64,000 bases of DNA from a sulfur-oxidizing endosymbiont of Gigantopelta aegis (GTDB lineage: Bacteria > Pseudomonadota > Gammaproteobacteria > GRL18), in assembly GCF_016097415.1 (NCBI RefSeq), contig NZ_JAEHGE010000001.1:1487015-1551014 (forward strand), read 5' to 3'. The notes beneath the pieces are model-generated. The model saw only the letters and a program-made list of their open reading frames with translations, was not told where the DNA came from and did no database searches. The first letter of the stretch is position 1. The number at the start of each line of letters is the position of its first letter. Positions 48,533-58,285 of the stretch are shown here, piece by piece. The translations under genes and the position numbers were made by a program.

Positions 48533-49420
48533 ATGGCTGTACTCAATGGCTCCCTCTCATGCTTTGAGCAAATGGATGATGTCCAATTTAGTCATTGGAC
48601 TTCTTTGCTGGAACAAAGAACGGGTATGCACTTACCCCGGGAAAGACGTTCATTTCTTGAGACTAGCTTGGGCTTAAGAATGAAGGAAATAGGCATACCA
48701 GACTTTACCGCCTATTATCATCATTTACAATCTGAGAAAAATGGTCAGCAAGAATGGTTGACGCTAGTTGATCGTTTAACGATTCATGAAACACGATTTT
48801 TTCGCCATCAGCCATCATTGGACTTTTTAGAAGAAATTATTTTACCTGAGTTGTTCAAATCTGAACCGGATAGAAAGAAATTACAAATATGGAGTGCTGG
48901 TTGTTCGACAGGAGAAGAAGTTTACACCCTGGGCATGTTATGCCAGCAGTTTTTAAAACAGCATAATAATCGTGCTGTTAGTAAACCCTGTTATTTAGCG
49001 ATCACAGGAATGGACATTAGTGTGCCGGCCTTAGTGACTGCACGTAAAGCACTCTATGACCAATATAAGGTGCGCCATGTGCCAGAGCAATATCTTGAAG
49101 AATATTTTGTTGCGCAACACAATGGCCGTTATCAGATTGTTGAGGCATTGAAAAAAAGAGTGTGTTTTGTTCCGTTTAATATTATTGATATGAAGAAAAC
49201 ACTGCTGGAACCAATGGATATTATCTTTTGCCAGAACGTGCTGATTTATTTCAATCGTGATAGACGTAAACAAATTATACAGCATCTGGTTAAACGTCTA
49301 AAACCGGGTGGATTTCTGGTTTTAGGGGCGGGGGAATCGTTAAATAATCCCCATCCTGAGTTGGAACAAATAAGTTATCCTAATGCACTGGCTTTTAGAC
49401 GCAGTGAGTTAGTCAGTTAG
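48533..49420 (+). CDS. pilK: CheR-type methyltransferase PilK
   Basis: The 295-residue protein methylates glutamates of the receptor PilJ. It has an N-terminal helical CheR_N domain, the SAM motif IWSAGCSTGEEVYTLGML (about residues 119-136), the DIIFCQNVLIYFNRDRRKQI block and the C-terminal LKPGGFLVLGAGESL. It is encoded between pilJ and chpA, as in Pseudomonas. Confidence 0.93.
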   Translation: MAVLNGSLSCFEQMDDVQFSHWTSLLEQRTGMHLPRERRSFLETSLGLRMKEIGIPDFTAYYHHLQSEKNGQQEWLTLVDRLTIHETRFFRHQPSLDFLEEIILPELFKSEPDRKKLQIWSAGCSTGEEVYTLGMLCQQFLKQHNNRAVSKPCYLAITGMDISVPALVTARKALYDQYKVRHVPEQYLEEYFVAQHNGRYQIVEALKKRVCFVPFNIIDMKKTLLEPMDIIFCQNVLIYFNRDRRKQIIQHLVKRLKPGGFLVLGAGESLNNPHPELEQISYPNALAFRRSELVS

Positions 49421-49439
49421 CGCATTGATAAATTACTAC

Positions 49440-49545
49440 GATATACAAGCTCTATGATTTACAGCTCTAGGATTTACAGTTCTAGGATTTACAGTTCTAG
49501 GATTTACAGTTCTAGGATTTACAGTTCTACGATATACAGTAAGAC
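49440..49545. repeat. 15-bp tandem repeats upstream of chpA
   Basis: About seven units of GATTTACAGTTCTAG run from 49440 to 49545. The four central units are nearly identical and the outer ones diverge. The array lies in the 243-bp gap between pilK and chpA. Repeat number could vary between strains and affect expression or mRNA folding; that is inference. Confidence 0.85.
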
Positions 49546-49663
49546 AGCATAAAGAGAGTTAAGTGGCCTTAGACATTTTATCGGGCTTTGCAACGCTCAG
49601 TGAAAATAAAAAATGATACGTAAGCCAAATTGATGTATCAAAGAATAAGACTGTGGAGAAAAA

Positions 49664-52600
49664 ATGGCGACCAATTTTGAACATGGCGGCCTGAAATGGG
49701 TAATTGAAGAGATATACGAAACTCTCAAGCAGGCACGTATACATTTTGAATCCTTTGTTGAGGATGAAGAAGATAGTTCACAATTACAATTTTGTACCAG
49801 TTACTTACACCAAGTAGCAGGTAGCCTTAATATGCTGGAACTTGGGGGAGCAACCTTGCTCGCCGAAGAAATGGAATTATTGGCGCAAGCCATTTATGAC
49901 GATAATGTCGTCCAGCGTCAAGAGAGCTTTGAAGTCCTGATGAGGGCCTTAATACAGCTACCGGACTATCTCGAACGATTGAACCGTGGTGCGCGTGATT
50001 TACCTATGGTTCTGCTGCCTTTACTCAATGATTTACGCGCCACTCGTGGTGAAAAATTACTCACAGAAGGTGCGGTATTTTCTGTTGATTTGACTGCCGA
50101 TGATATTGTGCCTGAGTCTGATAATGGTATTGATCCGGGACAACTAGCAGCTAAAATTCGCCATCATTATCACTTGGGTTTACTAGGCTGGTATCGTAAT
50201 AGTGAGAGTATTAGTAGCCTTAATAAAATCAAAAAAGTTGTTTTCAAACTAAAAGAAAGTGTTAAAACAGCTAATTTCTACCAGCTCTTTAGCTTAATGG
50301 AAGCTTTTATTGAAGGGCTTATGGATCAGTGCATTGATTCCAGTGCATCCACTAAATTATTACTCGGACAGGCGGATCGCTATTTAAAGCAGTTAATTGA
50401 CACGGGTGAATCGACTGAGCTTTATTCACAAAATGATGAGCAAGAACTACAGAGCTTAAAGAAAAATTTATTATTTTATATCGCTTATAGTCAGAATTCG
50501 GATGCACTTGAAAATTCCGCTATTAGTCAGGTTAAATCTTTGTACAAGCTTTCCAGTATTATTCCTGATGAAAACGAACTTGAAGATGCACGTGCCAGTA
50601 TGGGTGGCGCTAATGCCGATTTAATGGAAACAGTGACGGGTGTTATTTTAGGTGATTTAGGAAATATAAAAGAACAATTAGATGTGTTTGTTCGTAATAT
50701 AAGTGAAAGCTCGAACGGTGATTCACTAGCTGAAGGCTCCTTACTCGCTGAAGGCTCCGCACACAGAGAAAGTCTACAAGCAATCATTGATACCATGACT
50801 CAGGTTTCTGATACTCTGGCGATGCTGGGGCAAAATGTGCCAAGAGGAGTTTTGCAGGAAAATATTGAACAATTAAAGGCGGGTTTAACCGGCTCAGAAG
50901 CACTTGAACGTCACATGTTAATGGATGTGGCCAGTGCTCTATTATATGTCGAGTCAGCGGTTTCTAAACTGGCTCATGGTGGTTTGTTTAATCATACGGA
51001 TGAAGACGAAAATTTTGATTTATCAAAAATCAAAATGACCGATCAAGAGCAAAAAGAACTCCTATATGATGTTATTTCTGAAGCTAAAAAAGAATTACTG
51101 AAAGCTAAAGAAGGTATCGTTACCCTCATTGATGTCTTTGCTAATAATATTCAAAATCCGGAACAAAATAAACAAAGTATGCAGCAAGTACAAAATAGCT
51201 TGCACAGTATCAGTGGCGTTTTGGAGATTCTTAATAAAGATCAGGGTGCCGAAATTGTAAAAGATTGTACGCTTTTTGTGAGTCAGGACATTATTGTTGA
51301 TAATGTCTTAGTGGATGAAACAAGTTTGCATTATCTTGCTGATACCATTACCGCTTTAGAATATTATTTAGATGCTATCGCGCAAAACCAGCAAGACCTG
51401 TCCATTATTGAAAGTGTGGCGCAGTCAAGTGTTGACCAATTACTTGGGCGCGAAAGCAATGTACCAAGCTATGACTCTGAACTGAGTGAGGCATTGGCAA
51501 TCTGGATGCAGGATGTATCGGTATCAGCTGCTAAGGATAATTTACTGAAAGTAGTTGTTTCAGTGGCGGAGCAAGTTAAGCTAATTCGAAATGAAAAGGC
51601 AGAAGAAATTGCTCATCAGATGAAATCAATGATTAGTCTGGTTGGCGATCAGCAAGATTCCCTGAGTAGTGATATCTCCAGCACCCTGCGTTGGGCGACT
51701 GAAACCATTAATCGTATTATCTGTAGCACAATAGAATTAAACAATGCTACTGAAACGCTTGAATTAGAACAAGAACTGCCTCAGATTGAACCGGCTGCTG
51801 TAGACGATGTAGAGAGCGCGTTAAGTCATGATAATAATTCGCCTGCTGTTGAAGATGCTAGCAGTGAAGCTGAAACGTTAGAAGTAGAGCCCTTAGAAAC
51901 GCAGTCTCAAGCGCAAAGTGAAAGTCATGCAGAAGAAGTATTAAGTGTTCCAATAAGTGGTTATCCTGATATCAAAAGGCTGGAAACATCAGATGATGTC
52001 GATCCGGAAATCATGGAAATTTTTATTGAAGAAGCCCAGGAAGAAATTGGCAAAGTAGCGACTTTATTTCCACAATGGCAATCCAACACCAACTCCAACA
52101 CCAATAGCGTAGAAATATTGACCGAAATGCGTCGTTCGTTTCATACCTTAAAAGGAAGTGGACGACTAGTAGGTGCAATTGAAATGGGTGAGTTCTCATG
52201 GGCTTTTGAGAACATGCTCAATCGTATCATTGATGAGACGATTATCGCTGTTGAAGCACATTACGCGATTGTTGAAAAAGCCTTAGAACTACTGCCGGAA
52301 ATCATCAAAGCATTTGAAGAACAACGGTTGTCCGATGTGGATTCCTCTATTGTTGCAGCGTATGCCGAACTTTTAAGTCGGGGTGAATTATTTGATCCGC
52401 TTCTGCTGACACTGATTGGAACGGATGAAGGAGAGACTTCTTCAGAAGAGAGTTTAGAGATTGATTCATTATCTGATTTAGATGATGAAGATTCAGCTTC
52501 TAGTGAAGATGTGTTAGAAATTGAAGGGGCTTCATCCGCTGAAGACTCTTTACAAGTTGAGGATTCTTTGCCCGCTGAGGACTCTTTACAAGTTGAGGAC

Positions 52601-55600
52601 TCTTTACAAGTTGAGGACTCTTTACAAGTTGAGGACTCTTTACAAGTTGAGGACTCCTCACTTGCTGAAGGCTCTATACCCGCCGAAAGCTCTTCCACTC
52701 AAGAAGAAAACGAATCCGAGCTGGAAGAAGGGATTGATCCTATCTTATTGGATATTTTTACCAATGAGGCCAATGGACATATTGACAACATAGATCAATA
52801 TTTAGAGCAATGCCAGGCTCAGGAAGAAGCTTGTACTCCGGATGATATTTTAATCAGAAGCCTGCATACCCTGCGTGGCAGTTCACACATGGCTAATATT
52901 CATGCACTGGGTAATGTCAGTGAACAGATGGAACGATTGGTTAAAGTCGTTGCTGAAAAGGGACAGACTTTGGATGCAGAGGTGCTTGAGCTAATACAAG
53001 CGCTGACAATTTATAGTTCAGTAGTACTGAAAGAACTCAATGAAAGCAGCGAACTACCGGCTGAAAATATTGAATTACAAGATGCTATTTTAGAAAAACA
53101 TGAACAGATTTTGCAGCTTGAAAATCTACTGGATGCAGGAGAACTCAGTGAAGAAATTAGCATCAGTGAGGAACGTCTTAATGAAGAAATGCTCTCTGAA
53201 GCAGCTCTCAATGAGGATGATGCAAATACTTTAATTGCAGAACAAAATGATTCAGAGAGTAGTGACTATGACGATGAATTATTACAAATCTTTGTTGAAG
53301 AGGGTGAAGAATTACTAGAGTCCAGTGACCATGCATTACAAAAACTAAAAGATGATATTACGGATTCGGATGCATTGAATCGTTTATTGAGAGACATGCA
53401 TACACTTAAAGGTGGTGCCAGAATGGCAGGTGTTAATGCCATCGGTGATCTGACTCATAGTTTTGAAACAAAGCTGGAACAATTTACCCAAAATGAAATT
53501 ATTTTTAACCAGAGCCATGTAGACTTATTGATGCAAGTGCAAGATGTACTTTCATCAATGATTGAAAACTTAAAAAATGGTAAGGCAGTAAATGACAGCC
53601 CGGATGTTATTAGTCAAATAGAAAACATCAGTACTGATGACTCGATGCTAGCACCTGATGTAGAGCAATCAGCTATCGATGACTCAGTTGTCGTTGAGTC
53701 CGATAACATTGAGTTAGATACAGATGTAACAGAATCAATCACTGGGCAGAATGAAGTAGAAGAAAGCGCCAATAGTGAAGCAGAGTCTGAGCAATACGAT
53801 GATGATTTGATGGAAATTTTCCTGGAAGAAGCTCAGGAATTAATGGATTCAAGTGATGCAGCGCTGTCCAAATTAAAAATTGACCCCGATAATTCAGAAC
53901 AACTTAATCAACTCCTAAGGGATTTACACACTATCAAAGGTGGTGCCAGAATGGCTGGTATTAATCCTATTGGTGATTTGACTCATAGTCTGGAAACACA
54001 GCTCGAACAACTGACCGATCTCAATCAAACCCCGAGTCCGCAATTTTTTGATTTACTTCATCAGTCGCATGATACGCTCAATGACATGCTCGATGATCTT
54101 AAATCTGGAAAGACAGTAAGGACTGCAGAAGCGCTTATTTCTCAAGCAGATAACCTGCGTCTTGATAGTGATTCAGAGCAATTAACTGAAGAATCCGAAG
54201 TAGATGTAGTCGAAGCAGAAATAGAGAATGACGAGCAAGCTGAGCTGGTCGAAGATGAACTTGTTGATGAGCAAACCGGATTAGAATCGGAATCGGAACC
54301 AGAAACAGATATAACAGCAGATATCGGGTCTGTTGTAGATGCACCTGAGCCTGAGCCTGAGCCAAATGAGCTTGAAAGCATTGCTCCTGAACAGACGGTC
54401 GCAGGAACAGAGCCAGAAGAAATAGTACCTGAAGAGTTACCACAGACCGTGGTTGCCGAAGAGCCCCAAGCCACTGCTAGAAAAACAGAGCGAGTTCGCG
54501 TCAGTGCCAACATACTGGATGAACTGGTTAACTATGCAGGTGAAGTCAGTATTTATCGCTCACGGCTTGATCAAGGCAGTAATGAATTCCAATTGTCACT
54601 GGCAGAAATGAATACCACCATTCTTCGTTTGCGCGAACAATTACGCCGCTTTGAAATGGAGACTGAGGCACAAATACAATCACGACGGGATCAGGCTGAA
54701 TCATTAGGCTATGAGCGTTATGAAGAATTTGATCCATTGGAATTTGACCGCTTTTCCAATATGCAGCAAATTACCCGAGCTATGGCCGAGACAGTAGCTG
54801 ATTTGGATAGCATCGAAAGCACCATGAATAACCTGAATAGTGAATCAGATACGCTACTGATCCAACAGGGACGAGTAAATACTGATTTACAAGAAGGATT
54901 GATGCGTACACGTATGGTGCCTTTTAGAAGTCAACTAGCACGTTTTAGACGTATTATTCGCCAGACATCCCAAGAACTGCATAAACAAGTTAGTTTTGAA
55001 ATGCATGGTGGTGATCATGAGATTGATCGCAGAGTGCTGGAAAAAATGATGGCTCCATTGGAACACATGCTACGAAATGCCGTCGCCCATGGTATTGAAA
55101 CTCCGACTGAACGTGAAGCCTTAGGCAAAAAACCAAGCGGTAAGATTAAACTACTCATTGGCCGGGAAGGCTCTGAGATAGAAATTAAAGTAATCGATGA
55201 TGGTTCCGGTATTAATATCGAAGCAGTGCGAAAAAAAGCCGTAGAACATAATTTAATAAACAATGATGCCAAATTAAGCGAACAAGATATTATCCAATTT
55301 ATTCTGGAATCAGGCTTTAGTACCGCAACAGAAGTCAGTCAGATTGCAGGCCGTGGTGTGGGTATGGATGTTGTTAATGCTGAAATCAAACAGCTAAACG
55401 GTGTACTTGAAATTGATTCTCATGAAGGCGAAGGCTCAATATTTAAAGTCTTAATGCCTTTAACAATGTCTGTGAGTCGCGCATTAATGGTCGAAGTGGG
55501 TGAAGAAATATTTGCGATTCCATTGGTTGGTATCGAAAATATTATTCGTGAAACGCATGATGTGTTGGAACGATTAACTGCAAGTAATGATACCTATTAT

Positions 55601-56308
55601 CAATGGCATGACGAAGAATACCAGTTTATGCACCTTGGTACAGCATTAGGCATTAATAATCCCTCCTTACCGGATGAAAAAAGCAAAGCGCCTATTTTAT
55701 TAGCTCGCTCGGGTGAGCATCGTGTGGCACTCTTTGTTGATGGCTTGCTCGGTAGTCGGGAAATTGTTGTTAAATCTGTTGGCCCTCAGTTAAGCACTGT
55801 TAAGGGTGTGACCGGTGCAACCATTTTAGGTGATGGAAAAATTTCATTGATTCTGGATCTGGGCGTGCTTGCTCGTGAAGGCGCAATGATGAAAATTGCC
55901 GCAGAACAAGGCGTGAAGATTGATAGCACTGAAAATGTTGTACCGACTGTCATGGTTGTTGATGATTCCATCACGGTAAGAAAAGTAACGCAACGCCTAT
56001 TGCAGCGTTATGACTATGAAGTAATTACCGCTAAAGATGGTGTTGATGCTATAGCCACCTTACATGAAACCATACCTGATGTGATGTTGCTGGATGTAGA
56101 AATGCCGCGTATGGACGGTTTTGAATTAGCCACTCATATGCGTGACGATGAAAAGTTTAAAGATATTCCAATCATTATGATCACCTCAAGAACGGGTGAT
56201 AAGCACAGAGATCGAGCAATGAAGATTGGAGTGAATGAGTACATGGGCAAGCCTTATCAGGAGCATGATCTCATTAGTAATATTAAAAAGCTAACTGAAG
56301 ACTCCTAG
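49664..56308 (+). CDS. chpA: Chp hybrid histidine kinase ChpA (PilL)
   Basis: The protein has 2214 residues. The N-terminal FimL-like helical part holds degenerate phosphotransfer sites (HQVAGSLNM near 48, LHSISGVLE near 515). Four Hpt domains with likely phospho-His follow: SFHTLKGSGRL near 826, SLHTLRGSSHM near 1067, MHTLKGGARM near 1246 and LHTIKGGARM near 1422. An acidic repeat linker lies at about 960-1007. Then come the P3 dimerisation region (about 1607), HATPase (N-box LRNAVAHGIE near 1802, G boxes IDDGSGI, GRGVGMDVV), CheW (about 1934-2070) and a receiver with Asp in VMLLDVEMPRMDG. It phosphorylates PilG and PilH. Pseudomonas ChpA is similarly complex. Confidence 0.95.
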   Translation: MATNFEHGGLKWVIEEIYETLKQARIHFESFVEDEEDSSQLQFCTSYLHQVAGSLNMLELGGATLLAEEMELLAQAIYDDNVVQRQESFEVLMRALIQLPDYLERLNRGARDLPMVLLPLLNDLRATRGEKLLTEGAVFSVDLTADDIVPESDNGIDPGQLAAKIRHHYHLGLLGWYRNSESISSLNKIKKVVFKLKESVKTANFYQLFSLMEAFIEGLMDQCIDSSASTKLLLGQADRYLKQLIDTGESTELYSQNDEQELQSLKKNLLFYIAYSQNSDALENSAISQVKSLYKLSSIIPDENELEDARASMGGANADLMETVTGVILGDLGNIKEQLDVFVRNISESSNGDSLAEGSLLAEGSAHRESLQAIIDTMTQVSDTLAMLGQNVPRGVLQENIEQLKAGLTGSEALERHMLMDVASALLYVESAVSKLAHGGLFNHTDEDENFDLSKIKMTDQEQKELLYDVISEAKKELLKAKEGIVTLIDVFANNIQNPEQNKQSMQQVQNSLHSISGVLEILNKDQGAEIVKDCTLFVSQDIIVDNVLVDETSLHYLADTITALEYYLDAIAQNQQDLSIIESVAQSSVDQLLGRESNVPSYDSELSEALAIWMQDVSVSAAKDNLLKVVVSVAEQVKLIRNEKAEEIAHQMKSMISLVGDQQDSLSSDISSTLRWATETINRIICSTIELNNATETLELEQELPQIEPAAVDDVESALSHDNNSPAVEDASSEAETLEVEPLETQSQAQSESHAEEVLSVPISGYPDIKRLETSDDVDPEIMEIFIEEAQEEIGKVATLFPQWQSNTNSNTNSVEILTEMRRSFHTLKGSGRLVGAIEMGEFSWAFENMLNRIIDETIIAVEAHYAIVEKALELLPEIIKAFEEQRLSDVDSSIVAAYAELLSRGELFDPLLLTLIGTDEGETSSEESLEIDSLSDLDDEDSASSEDVLEIEGASSAEDSLQVEDSLPAEDSLQVEDSLQVEDSLQVEDSLQVEDSSLAEGSIPAESSSTQEENESELEEGIDPILLDIFTNEANGHIDNIDQYLEQCQAQEEACTPDDILIRSLHTLRGSSHMANIHALGNVSEQMERLVKVVAEKGQTLDAEVLELIQALTIYSSVVLKELNESSELPAENIELQDAILEKHEQILQLENLLDAGELSEEISISEERLNEEMLSEAALNEDDANTLIAEQNDSESSDYDDELLQIFVEEGEELLESSDHALQKLKDDITDSDALNRLLRDMHTLKGGARMAGVNAIGDLTHSFETKLEQFTQNEIIFNQSHVDLLMQVQDVLSSMIENLKNGKAVNDSPDVISQIENISTDDSMLAPDVEQSAIDDSVVVESDNIELDTDVTESITGQNEVEESANSEAESEQYDDDLMEIFLEEAQELMDSSDAALSKLKIDPDNSEQLNQLLRDLHTIKGGARMAGINPIGDLTHSLETQLEQLTDLNQTPSPQFFDLLHQSHDTLNDMLDDLKSGKTVRTAEALISQADNLRLDSDSEQLTEESEVDVVEAEIENDEQAELVEDELVDEQTGLESESEPETDITADIGSVVDAPEPEPEPNELESIAPEQTVAGTEPEEIVPEELPQTVVAEEPQATARKTERVRVSANILDELVNYAGEVSIYRSRLDQGSNEFQLSLAEMNTTILRLREQLRRFEMETEAQIQSRRDQAESLGYERYEEFDPLEFDRFSNMQQITRAMAETVADLDSIESTMNNLNSESDTLLIQQGRVNTDLQEGLMRTRMVPFRSQLARFRRIIRQTSQELHKQVSFEMHGGDHEIDRRVLEKMMAPLEHMLRNAVAHGIETPTEREALGKKPSGKIKLLIGREGSEIEIKVIDDGSGINIEAVRKKAVEHNLINNDAKLSEQDIIQFILESGFSTATEVSQIAGRGVGMDVVNAEIKQLNGVLEIDSHEGEGSIFKVLMPLTMSVSRALMVEVGEEIFAIPLVGIENIIRETHDVLERLTASNDTYYQWHDEEYQFMHLGTALGINNPSLPDEKSKAPILLARSGEHRVALFVDGLLGSREIVVKSVGPQLSTVKGVTGATILGDGKISLILDLGVLAREGAMMKIAAEQGVKIDSTENVVPTVMVVDDSITVRKVTQRLLQRYDYEVITAKDGVDAIATLHETIPDVMLLDVEMPRMDGFELATHMRDDEKFKDIPIIMITSRTGDKHRDRAMKIGVNEYMGKPYQEHDLISNIKKLTEDS
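52541..52684 (+). repeat. 18-bp tandem repeats inside chpA
   Basis: Eight 18-bp units, based on GAGGACTCTTTACAAGTT, encode repeats of EDSLQV/EDSLPA in the linker between the first and second Hpt domains (about residues 960-1007). Units 3-6 are identical, a sign of recent expansion. Eighteen bases keep the frame, so unit number can change without breaking the protein. Confidence 0.9.
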
Positions 56309-56337
56309 TGCTAATGACAGCCTGAGATAAAATTCAG

Positions 56338-57663
56338 ATGCAAAAACTTAAAAATATCAATCTTGTCATTGCTTCTGGATCTGAAATGATTCAGCAAAGC
56401 ATGCATGAAATGTTTGTACAACATGGTGCAACTATCACTCTTTGTGGCTTTCTAAACCTTGAGTTTGTCGCTCGATTAGAAAACGATGTCAGCGCAGATG
56501 TGATTTTGATCGACATGAATGATGCTTATGAAGAAGATGACGATGCTCTGGATCGTTTATTAGAAAAAATTGATCTGCCCATTCTTTTTCATGACAATGA
56601 TTTTGATGAGCAGGATGCCTCGAGTGTCGAAGGTGAAATTTCTACTGCGATTGTTGATAAACTGGCTGTTAAGTTAGCAGAATTGGCGAAAGTAAAAGTC
56701 AAAGAGGTTGTTGAAGAGGCTGTCGAAGATAGTACATCTGCTGAAGAGATGTTAAGTGATGAAGCCCTGGAAACTGTTCAACAAAAATTATCCGGTGATA
56801 TAGCACGTCTTAAAGACAAAAAAGCAAATAATGATACAGCTAGCTTAGTTGAAGGTGCAGTCGCTTTAGCCACAGTCGATCAAGTTGCTATTGCTAAACG
56901 AGATGCACTTCAAGATGCTGGCAGTTCAGTTGTAGCATCAATCATTAAACAAAAGCAGACAGAAAATAATCAGCCAACGGAGCAAATCACTGAGCAACAA
57001 ACAACTGAATTAACAGCTGCCCTAACAACAGCCCTAACAACAGCCCTAACAACAGGTTCAATATCAGAGCCTACTGACTTACTTAATATTTGGGTTTTGG
57101 GAGCGTCAATCGGTGGTCCTGAAGCGGTAAAACGTTTTTTAGCGAGAGTCCCCAGAGAGTTACCGGTGGCTTTTGTCTTGGCTCAGCACCTGGGTGATGG
57201 CTTTGTTTCGTTACTGGCCAATCAACTGGATAGAATCAGTAGTTTTTATGTGAAAGAGGCGATAGAGGGCGATAGTATAAGCCATGGTGAAGTGATTGTC
57301 GTGCCGGTAAATAATCGTATGAGTGTCAATGAAAAAGGCCAGATAGTTTTTTTTGATAAACCCTGGAAAGGGCACTATAAGCCATCAATTGACAGTGTTA
57401 TTAGCGATGTAACAAAAACCTTTGAAAAAAAATCCGGTGTCATTATTTTTAGTGGAATGGGAGCTGATGGCGTATTGGCGAGTCAACAGTTTGTCGAGAA
57501 ATATCAGGGTAATATCTGGGCGCAAAGCTCGGACACCTGTGTGATCAGTAGTATGCCAGATTCGGTACGTAAGGCGAATTTGGTGAGTTATTCCGGTTCA
57601 CCAGAAGCGTTGGCACTGAAAATTGCGGTAAAATATATGGGTAAAGACTCTTATATTGTATAA
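56338..57663 (+). CDS. chpB: CheB-type methylesterase ChpB
   Basis: The 441-residue protein's C-terminal CheB domain (about 245-440) has the catalytic triad blocks LGASIGGPEAVKRF (Ser), LAQHLGDGF (His) and SGMGADGVLAS (Asp). The N-terminal 110 residues have the outline of a receiver (VILIDMNDAYEEDD), but the acidic pair after strand 1 is absent (IASGSEM), so phosphorylation is doubtful. The linker includes three perfect 12-bp repeats at 57019-57054 (ALTT units). It removes methyl groups from PilJ. Confidence 0.92.
   Translation: MQKLKNINLVIASGSEMIQQSMHEMFVQHGATITLCGFLNLEFVARLENDVSADVILIDMNDAYEEDDDALDRLLEKIDLPILFHDNDFDEQDASSVEGEISTAIVDKLAVKLAELAKVKVKEVVEEAVEDSTSAEEMLSDEALETVQQKLSGDIARLKDKKANNDTASLVEGAVALATVDQVAIAKRDALQDAGSSVVASIIKQKQTENNQPTEQITEQQTTELTAALTTALTTALTTGSISEPTDLLNIWVLGASIGGPEAVKRFLARVPRELPVAFVLAQHLGDGFVSLLANQLDRISSFYVKEAIEGDSISHGEVIVVPVNNRMSVNEKGQIVFFDKPWKGHYKPSIDSVISDVTKTFEKKSGVIIFSGMGADGVLASQQFVEKYQGNIWAQSSDTCVISSMPDSVRKANLVSYSGSPEALALKIAVKYMGKDSYIV
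57019..57054 (+). repeat. 12-bp tandem repeats inside chpB
   Basis: Three exact copies of GCCCTAACAACA encode ALTTALTTALTT in the linker before the methylesterase domain. The unit is a multiple of three and could vary in number without a frameshift. Confidence 0.85.
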
Positions 57664-57672
57664 GCTCTAAAC

Positions 57673-57722
57673 ACTTGAAAAAATAATACTTGAACACCAA
57701 CACTTGAACAACACTACTTGAA
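57673..57722. repeat. ACTTGAA repeats upstream of chpC
   Basis: ACTTGAA occurs at 57673, 57688, 57702 and 57716, a spacing of 14-15 bp, filling the 74-bp gap between chpB and chpC. It is an imperfect tandem array. A regulatory role is possible but untested. Confidence 0.6.
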
Positions 57723-57737
57723 AAAATTGGACTAACA

Positions 57738-58247
57738 ATGAACCAAAACAGTAATATTATTCATGGAATTGAAGCTCACAAGACAAGGCATGTTACTGGT
57801 CAGGATGACCGAGTACGTTGCCTGACACTTAACTTTTTTAGTTACAAAATGCTCATTCCAAATGCCTGTGTTGCTGAAGTGACCGAGGTTTCATCCATTG
57901 AGCCCAAATTAGGCGCACCTGAATGGTTTGGTGGCATAATGAAATGGCGTGAGCAGGATGTTCCGGTGGTAATTTTTGAAAAAATTATGAATAGTGAAGC
58001 CTCAAAACCACAACAATACCGTCGTTTATTAATTTTAAATGCACCTGATAATAAGGGCGGTACTCCTTTTATCGCACTGGGCTGTCAGTCCATTCCTAGT
58101 TTGACCATAATAGATGAGTCGCGGGTTGCACCATCTGAAGAAAAAAGTGAGCAAGTGACACATATCATGTTGGATGGCGAAGAATACATTATCCCCACAG
58201 TGTCATATTTAGAGAAAATGGTGAGTGAGGTAATGACTGATCATTAG
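57738..58247 (+). CDS. chpC: CheW-like adaptor ChpC
   Basis: The 169-residue CheW-domain protein (RCLTLNFFSYKMLIPNACVAEV, WFGGIMKWREQDVPVVIFE) is the last gene of the Chp cluster. In Pseudomonas ChpC is a second adaptor feeding additional receptor input to ChpA. It converges on rsmE with 38 bp between stops. A TTAAATTTAA palindrome just after its stop could help end transcription, but it is weak. Confidence 0.9.
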   Translation: MNQNSNIIHGIEAHKTRHVTGQDDRVRCLTLNFFSYKMLIPNACVAEVTEVSSIEPKLGAPEWFGGIMKWREQDVPVVIFEKIMNSEASKPQQYRRLLILNAPDNKGGTPFIALGCQSIPSLTIIDESRVAPSEEKSEQVTHIMLDGEEYIIPTVSYLEKMVSEVMTDH

Positions 58248-58285
58248 CTGGCTTCTTAAATTTAAGGGGGGATTTAAATCTATCC

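Noticed and set aside
52261-52698. 145-codon Ser/Glu-rich minus-strand frame (KESSTC repeats)
   Set aside because: It is the complement of the 18-bp repeats in chpA; the repetition is inherited from chpA.
54135-54513. Two overlapping minus-strand frames opposite chpA
   Set aside because: They lie opposite an acidic Pro/Glu linker of ChpA, which yields long open antisense frames by composition.
58248-58285. Rho-independent terminator between chpC and rsmE
   Set aside because: The palindrome is short and AT-only, and no poly-T follows on either strand with a GC stem.
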